Below the pieces are notes generated by a model. It was not told the DNA's origin, did no database searches, and was given only the letters and a program-made list of their open reading frames with translations. This document shows positions 61,001-64,000 of a DNA stretch of 64,000 bases, one piece after another. This DNA is from GCA-2731375 sp964344935. Its GTDB lineage: Bacteria; Pseudomonadota; Alphaproteobacteria; GCA-2731375. The translations under genes were made by a program, and so were the position numbers. Within the stretch, counting starts at the first letter, position 1. Each line of letters starts with the position of its first letter. The stretch lies in contig CAYFPL010000001.1 in assembly GCA_964344935.1 (NCBI GenBank), positions 1,178,001 to 1,242,000 on the forward strand. Reading direction: 5' to 3'.

Positions 61001-61517
61001 CGCCGTTTACGGCGGCTTTGAGCTGTAGGATATCTTGCACCGTTTCGACCATGATGCCGTCGACACCGCCGGCCAGAAGACCGGCGGCCTGAAGCTGCAG
61101 TCCCGCTTCCAATTCGTCGTAGTCGATCTGGCCCAGGCTCGGCAACTTGGTGCCGGGACCGATATCGCCAAGGACGTAGCGTTGTATGCCATCGCGGCTG
61201 AACTCGGCGATCGCCTCGCGGGCCAATTCCGCTGCCCGCTTATTAATTTCGAATGTCCGGTCCTGGAGGTCGAATTCCGCCAATGTGATGGAGGAGCCGC
61301 CAAAGGTATTGGTCAACAAAATGTCGGATCCGGCGGCGACGAATCCCTGCTGAATTTCCCGGATGATGTCCGGGCGGCTGAGGTTGAGTACTTCGGAGCA
61401 GTTTTCCTGGCCCCAGAAGTCGATCTCTATGTCCAGTTCCGCCTGTTGCAGACGACTGCCCATGGCGCCGTCGCATAGCAGCACCTCCTCGCGCAGATGC
61501 CCCAGTATGTCCGTCAT
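58029..61517 (-). CDS. metH: Cobalamin-dependent methionine synthase
   Basis: A 1,162-residue protein with all four MetH modules. Residues 1-330 are the homocysteine domain with zinc cysteines in GLNCATGP and GGCCGT. About 350-620 form the methyltetrahydrofolate barrel (NANGSKKF, FTICTGNDD, GLSNISFGL). About 650-880 form the helical cap and B12 domain with VKGDVHDIGKNLVD (the DxHxxG cobalamin His). The last 250 residues are the reactivation domain that binds SAM. The ATG at 61517 overlaps the metF stop, so metF-metH are coupled. The longer frame reaching 61661 overlaps metF and is not used. Confidence 0.97.
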   Translation of the reverse strand: MTDILGHLREEVLLCDGAMGSRLQQAELDIEIDFWGQENCSEVLNLSRPDIIREIQQGFVAAGSDILLTNTFGGSSITLAEFDLQDRTFEINKRAAELAREAIAEFSRDGIQRYVLGDIGPGTKLPSLGQIDYDELEAGLQLQAAGLLAGGVDGIMVETVQDILQLKAAVNGARQAMAEAGRTVPILTQVTIETTGTLLVGTDIAGAATIIHALDIDAIGLNCATGPREMAEHVRWLSEQWPGIISIQPNAGLPELVDGRPSYPLTPEELSDWARRFVVEDGVNMVGGCCGTVTSHIKALNDMLEGLGSGRRPKPSARQPEWVPGIASLYGHVPYRQENAYLSIGERCNANGSKKFRELQEAEDWDGCIAMGREQAKEGSHTLDICTAFVGRDELADMSAIVGRMRGAVHAPLVIDSTEYPVLEGAMKLYGGKALINSINFEDGEEPADKRLKLARKFGCGVIALTIDETGMAKTTEEKVKLAHRLHDFAVNRHGLAPEDLLFDPLTFTICTGNDDDRRLGLETLDAIERIAKELPECQIILGLSNISFGLKPAARQVLNSVYLQHALDRGMSGAIVHLSKILPLHSIPEEEVKAAEDLIYDRRAEGYDPLHAFIALFQDRTTAQVEKERPAEVEERLKLRIIDGDRPGLEEDLDEAMENHKPLEIVNEILLDGMKVVGELFGSGQMQLPFVLQSAETMKASVAYLEPHMERSAESQKGTIVLATVKGDVHDIGKNLVDIILTNNGYNVVNLGIKQPIGAIMEAVKEHDADAVGMSGLLVKSTTIMRENLEEMSRQQINLPVMLGGAALTRNFVEEDCAEAYASSSRRVAYARDAFDGLDIMGRVVEGVFDDYIAQRDEKRQGKPKNQRRKLGQPTLMPRPLDLEEIKTRREELHQGVDVPGAPFMGHRIIEEVGIRSLLPFLNERMLYQFHWGYRKQGRSLKEYMAWAREEVRPIMNDLVARCEDESILHPQAVYGYFAAAADGDDLVLFDQDGEKELTRFSLPRQNRAGGLCIADFFREVDEGERDVIALQAVTIGQHASEVARQWFDDDRYQDYLYLHGLGVEMAEAMAEYVHKRVRGELGFGDQDARDKDELLNQGYRGSRYSFGYPACPTMSDQRKILDLLEADRIGLVMGDEDQLHPEQSTSAIVVHHPQAKYFSV

Positions 61518-62446
61518 TGAGAAGACTCCCCTGGCGCCGCATCCGGTTCCACATAGGGTGGACGCAGACCCAGTATGTGGCAGATCGCATAGGTAAGATC
61601 CGCCCTGTTTAAAGTATAAAAATGAAAATCCGTTACCCCGGCGGTCTGCAATTTCTGGCATTGTTCCGCCGCCACGGTAACGGCGACCATGCGCCGGGTC
61701 TCCACATCATCGTCCAGACCCTCGAAAAGATGCGCCATCCAGGCGGGTATGGCGGTACCGCAGGCATTGGCGATGCGACTTGCCTGGACGAAGTTGCTGA
61801 CTGGCAGAATGCCGGGCACGATCGGCACCCAGATGCCCGCCGCCCGGGCCCGTTCCAGAAACCGTAGATAGGTATCCGCCTCGAAAAAGAACTGAGTGAT
61901 GGCGCGGTTGGCGCCCGCATCGATCTTGCGTTTCAGGTTGTCCAGATCCGCCTGACTGGAGGCGGAGTTTGGGTGCATCTCCGGGTAGGCGGCGACGGAA
62001 ATTTCGAAATCCGCGACCTTTTTAAGTCCGGCCACCAGTTCGGCAGCGTTGTAGTAGCCGTCAGGATGGTTCTGGAAGTCCTCTTCGCCCTCTGGCGGGT
62101 CGCCGCGCAAGGCCACCAAATGGCGAATGCCGCCGTCCCAATAGTTGCGGGCAATCTGGTCCACTTCCTCACGGCTTGCGCCGACACAGGTCAAATGGGC
62201 CGCGCACGGCAGGCCGCCCTCGTTCTGGATACGGGTCACCGTGTCGTGGGTGCGCTGACGGGTGCTGCCGCCAGCACCATAAGTCACCGAGACGAACGCC
62301 GGATTGAGCGGACGCAGCCGTTCCATGGCGCGCCATAGGTTTTCCGCCATCGTTTCGGTTTTTGGCGGAAAGAATTCGAACGAGACCGAAAGCGGCCCCG
62401 TGGCATTGGAGGAGAAAACCCGGCTGTCCGCCGGCCTGCGCGTCAT
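61514..62446 (-). CDS. metF: Methylenetetrahydrofolate reductase
   Basis: A 310-residue FAD barrel enzyme of normal MetF size. SVSFEFFPPKTETMAENLW near residue 18 carries the catalytic Glu, VTYGAGGSTRQRT follows, and FFFEADTYLRF and PGILPV complete the signature. It reduces methylenetetrahydrofolate to the methyl donor used by MetH downstream. The ATG at 62446 overlaps the regulator stop by 4 bases, and its own stop overlaps metH. Confidence 0.96.
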   Translation of the reverse strand: MTRRPADSRVFSSNATGPLSVSFEFFPPKTETMAENLWRAMERLRPLNPAFVSVTYGAGGSTRQRTHDTVTRIQNEGGLPCAAHLTCVGASREEVDQIARNYWDGGIRHLVALRGDPPEGEEDFQNHPDGYYNAAELVAGLKKVADFEISVAAYPEMHPNSASSQADLDNLKRKIDAGANRAITQFFFEADTYLRFLERARAAGIWVPIVPGILPVSNFVQASRIANACGTAIPAWMAHLFEGLDDDVETRRMVAVTVAAEQCQKLQTAGVTDFHFYTLNRADLTYAICHILGLRPPYVEPDAAPGESSQ

Positions 62447-63384
62447 GACGCCGCCTCCCCTTGCCGCTCGGCAAGCCAGATCAAGACTGTGAGTTGTCCC
62501 CCCGCCAAAGCCGTGGGCGCTGCCGCCTGCAAGCCCGCCGCCTCGCACCAACCGGCGACCTGATCGGCCTCGAAACCCAACCAGCGGTGTTGGTGTTCGC
62601 CGCGAAGGAATTCCTTGTCATGGGCCTGGAAATCGACGACGAGCAGGCGCCCGCCGGGCCGCAAGGTTTGGGCCGCCTCGGATATCACCGCGCTGGGCTC
62701 TTCAGCATAGTGGAGCACCTGATGCAGGACCGCGACATCGAACTCGGCGTTGGGTAATTGCAGATTGTACATATCCCCATGGCGGACCTGGCAATGGCGG
62801 TGACCGGCCTGTTCCAGTTTGGCGCGAGCCACCTGCAGCATTTCGTGGGATAGATCAATGCCCATGCCACGGTTCACACGGGGGGCAAAGACCTCGAGAA
62901 TGCGGCCGGTACCGGTGCCGATATCGAGGAAATCGCCAATGGGGCCATCGCCAATTATCTTCTGCAATGCCGCCTCGACCTCACCTTCCGGCACATATAG
63001 GGAGCGAATCTCATCCCAGCGGTCGGCGTTGGCACGAAAATACTCGGCCGCCGCCGCCGCACGGCTCTGCTTGATGGTGCCCAGGCGGCTAAGGTCCCGT
63101 GCCAGGCCGTCGTCCTGGTCAGGCACCAGATCCACCAGCGTACGCGCCAAATGAGCGCAATCGGTGGTATCCGCCAGCCGGTAATAGGCCCAGGTGCCTT
63201 CACGGTGGCGCTCCAACAGACCGGCTTCGCAGAGCAGTTTCAGGTGGCGAGAAACCCGTGGCTGGCTTTGTCCCAGAATCTGGGTCAATTCCGTTACGGT
63301 CAGTTCCGCATGGGCGCACAAGGCCAAGAGTCGCAACCTTGTCGGTTCCGCGGCGGCGCGCAATCCTTGCAACAACGTTTCCAT
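62443..63384 (-). CDS. sahR: SahR-like ArsR-family regulator with SAM-methyltransferase-type domain
   Basis: A 313-residue two-part protein. Residues 1-95 are an ArsR winged helix (ELTVTELTQILGQSQPRVSRHLKLLCEAGLLERHREG). From about 140 a class I methyltransferase fold follows, with DFLDIGTGTGRILEVFAPR binding SAM or S-adenosylhomocysteine, and HQVLHYAEEP. This is the layout of SahR, which senses S-adenosylhomocysteine and represses SAM-cycle genes. It heads a tight sahR-metF-metH operon, and a palindrome suited to ArsR binding lies upstream (63436-63455). The start at 63384 is the first ATG; a GTG at 63396 is possible. Catalytic methyl transfer is unlikely but not excluded. Confidence 0.88.
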   Translation of the reverse strand: METLLQGLRAAAEPTRLRLLALCAHAELTVTELTQILGQSQPRVSRHLKLLCEAGLLERHREGTWAYYRLADTTDCAHLARTLVDLVPDQDDGLARDLSRLGTIKQSRAAAAAEYFRANADRWDEIRSLYVPEGEVEAALQKIIGDGPIGDFLDIGTGTGRILEVFAPRVNRGMGIDLSHEMLQVARAKLEQAGHRHCQVRHGDMYNLQLPNAEFDVAVLHQVLHYAEEPSAVISEAAQTLRPGGRLLVVDFQAHDKEFLRGEHQHRWLGFEADQVAGWCEAAGLQAAAPTALAGGQLTVLIWLAERQGEAAS

Positions 63385-63435
63385 AGCCAGCCCCACCCGC
63401 GAGCGCGTATTACGGCTCGCTCAGACGCATTTACG

Positions 63436-63455
63436 ACATAAAGATATTTTTATAT
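63436..63455. promoter_or_regulatory. Palindromic operator candidate for the sahR-metF-metH operon
   Basis: ACATAAAGATATTTTTATAT is an imperfect palindrome (8 of 10 positions match) in an AT-rich region 50 bases upstream of sahR. It resembles the ATAAAGATATCTTTAT-type sites I recall for alphaproteobacterial SahR. Autoregulation is inferred. Confidence 0.6.
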
Positions 63456-63508
63456 ATATAGATTATTAAGGCAAAGTAAAGACTGTAATTGCCCTTAAGA
63501 ACAAAGAA

Positions 63509-63534
63509 GGCCCGCCATCTGATGATGGCGGGCC
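63509..63534 (-). terminator. Rho-independent terminator of the hsp20 gene
   Basis: GGCCCGCCATC (63509-63519) pairs perfectly with GATGGCGGGCC (63524-63534). On the minus strand it is followed by TTCTTTGTTCTT, a T-rich tract, so it ends transcription of the Hsp20 gene lying just upstream on that strand. Confidence 0.85.
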
Positions 63535-63559
63535 CTCCGGGCAGTAGCTTGCGACTGGA

Positions 63560-63985
63560 TTAGGCCGCTTTTTGGATATCGATGCGCCGAGGCTTGAGAT
63601 GCTCCGGCGTATGACGCTCCAGATCGATGTGCAGGAGACCGTTCTCCAGATTGGCACCTGACACCTGGACGTTGTCCGCCAATTGGAACCGGCGTTCGAA
63701 TCCCCGACCCGCAATACCGCGATGCAGGAAAGTGACGCCATCCCGCTCGTCAAGGGCCTTACCCTCCACGATCAGGACGTTTTCTTTCACCGTGATTTCG
63801 ATATCTTCATCGCTGAAACCGGCCACAGCCAACGAAATGCGATAGCTGTCGTCCTGTTTCTCAATGTTGTAGGGGGGATAGGGGTTGGCCGCCCCATCGC
63901 TTTGCCGGGCTGCATCAAACAGCTTGTCAAAACGGTCAAAGCCGACGGACGAACGCAATAGTGGTGCTAAATCGTATCTACGCAT
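63560..63985 (-). CDS. Small heat-shock protein, Hsp20/alpha-crystallin family
   Basis: A 141-residue protein with an alpha-crystallin domain at about residues 38-130 (PPYNIEKQDDSYRISLAVAGF, GRGFERRFQLADNVQVSGA, LENGLLHIDLERH). This is the IbpA-type size. It is an ATP-independent holdase that binds unfolding proteins in heat or stress. GGAGGG precedes the ATG at 63985, so the gene is complete. The upstream heat-shock promoter lies beyond the window, and a clear terminator follows it. Confidence 0.95.
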   Translation of the reverse strand: MRRYDLAPLLRSSVGFDRFDKLFDAARQSDGAANPYPPYNIEKQDDSYRISLAVAGFSDEDIEITVKENVLIVEGKALDERDGVTFLHRGIAGRGFERRFQLADNVQVSGANLENGLLHIDLERHTPEHLKPRRIDIQKAA

Positions 63986-64000
63986 GGCGCGATACCCTCC

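Noticed and set aside
63385..63470. SAM or cobalamin riboswitch before the met operon
   Set aside because: The leader is too short and AT-rich, and lacks the paired elements of these riboswitches; an ArsR-type palindrome fits better.
1..64000. CRISPR arrays, insertion sequences, prophage or conjugative genes
   Set aside because: No regular repeat-spacer pattern, transposase, integrase or phage structural motif was found on either strand.

Overview
The window looks like a chromosomal segment of a GC-rich, aerobic, free-living alphaproteobacterium, probably Rhodospirillales or a close relative. The grounds are high GC, dense short-spaced operons, many TRAP and branched-chain-type ABC transporters, many acyl-CoA, CaiB/BaiF and MaoC enzymes, a class III cyclase with TolB-like and TPR domains, and an ArsR-methyltransferase regulator in front of metF-metH. 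Genus cannot be read from the sequence. I see no insertion sequence, phage gene, CRISPR array or rRNA; the single RNA gene is tRNA-Gly(CCC).

Layout. 1-9.1 kb: 3' part of an indolepyruvate ferredoxin oxidoreductase, an SDR, a 2TM protein, nagA, a leucine-type dehydrogenase coupled to a hot-dog protein, an acyl-CoA dehydrogenase and a HAD phosphatase. 9.2-17.2 kb: a Popeye-like membrane cyclic-nucleotide-binding protein, a CREST/ceramidase-like membrane protein, a crotonase/isomerase/VOC operon, a DMT exporter, a TauD-type dioxygenase, a remnant of a TctA permease and a cyclase-TPR protein. 17.2-23.5 kb (minus): TRAP transporter (dctPQM), a short MetE-core protein and a lone hydantoinase-B protein. 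23.8-29.1 kb (plus): a complete Liv-type ABC importer ending in an RraA-like aldolase. 29.1-35.3 kb: HIT protein, FadB-type multifunctional enzyme, esterase, CoA-transferase, ArgE-type deacylase. 35.5-41.8 kb: an adaptor, an RND pump fused at its C terminus to a TRAP small permease (DctQ), and a TRAP large permease. 41.8-49.2 kb: TrkH, CoA-transferase, radical SAM protein, tRNA-Gly, a hydroxyacid dehydrogenase/MaoC/threonine aldolase operon, a selenocysteine-containing SelW-like protein and a TerB-J-domain protein. 49.3-58 kb: fused 5-oxoprolinase with its own MarR-type regulator, DMT and BASS-type transporters, an SDR, a small basic ORF, a cupin and an MFS transporter. 58-64 kb (minus): sahR-like regulator, metF, metH and an Hsp20 chaperone.

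How it fits together. Much of the window is uptake (two TRAP systems, one ABC system, DMT, BASS and MFS carriers) coupled to breakdown of amino acids, acyl-CoAs and hydroxy acids. Methionine metabolism appears twice: a complete metF-metH unit under a probable S-adenosylhomocysteine-sensing repressor, and a separate MetE-core gene in a transport operon. The two observations I consider most worth attention are the RND-DctQ fusion followed by DctM with no binding protein nearby (36.8-41.8 kb), and an in-frame UGA with a SECIS-like hairpin in the SelW-like gene (48.2-48.4 kb).
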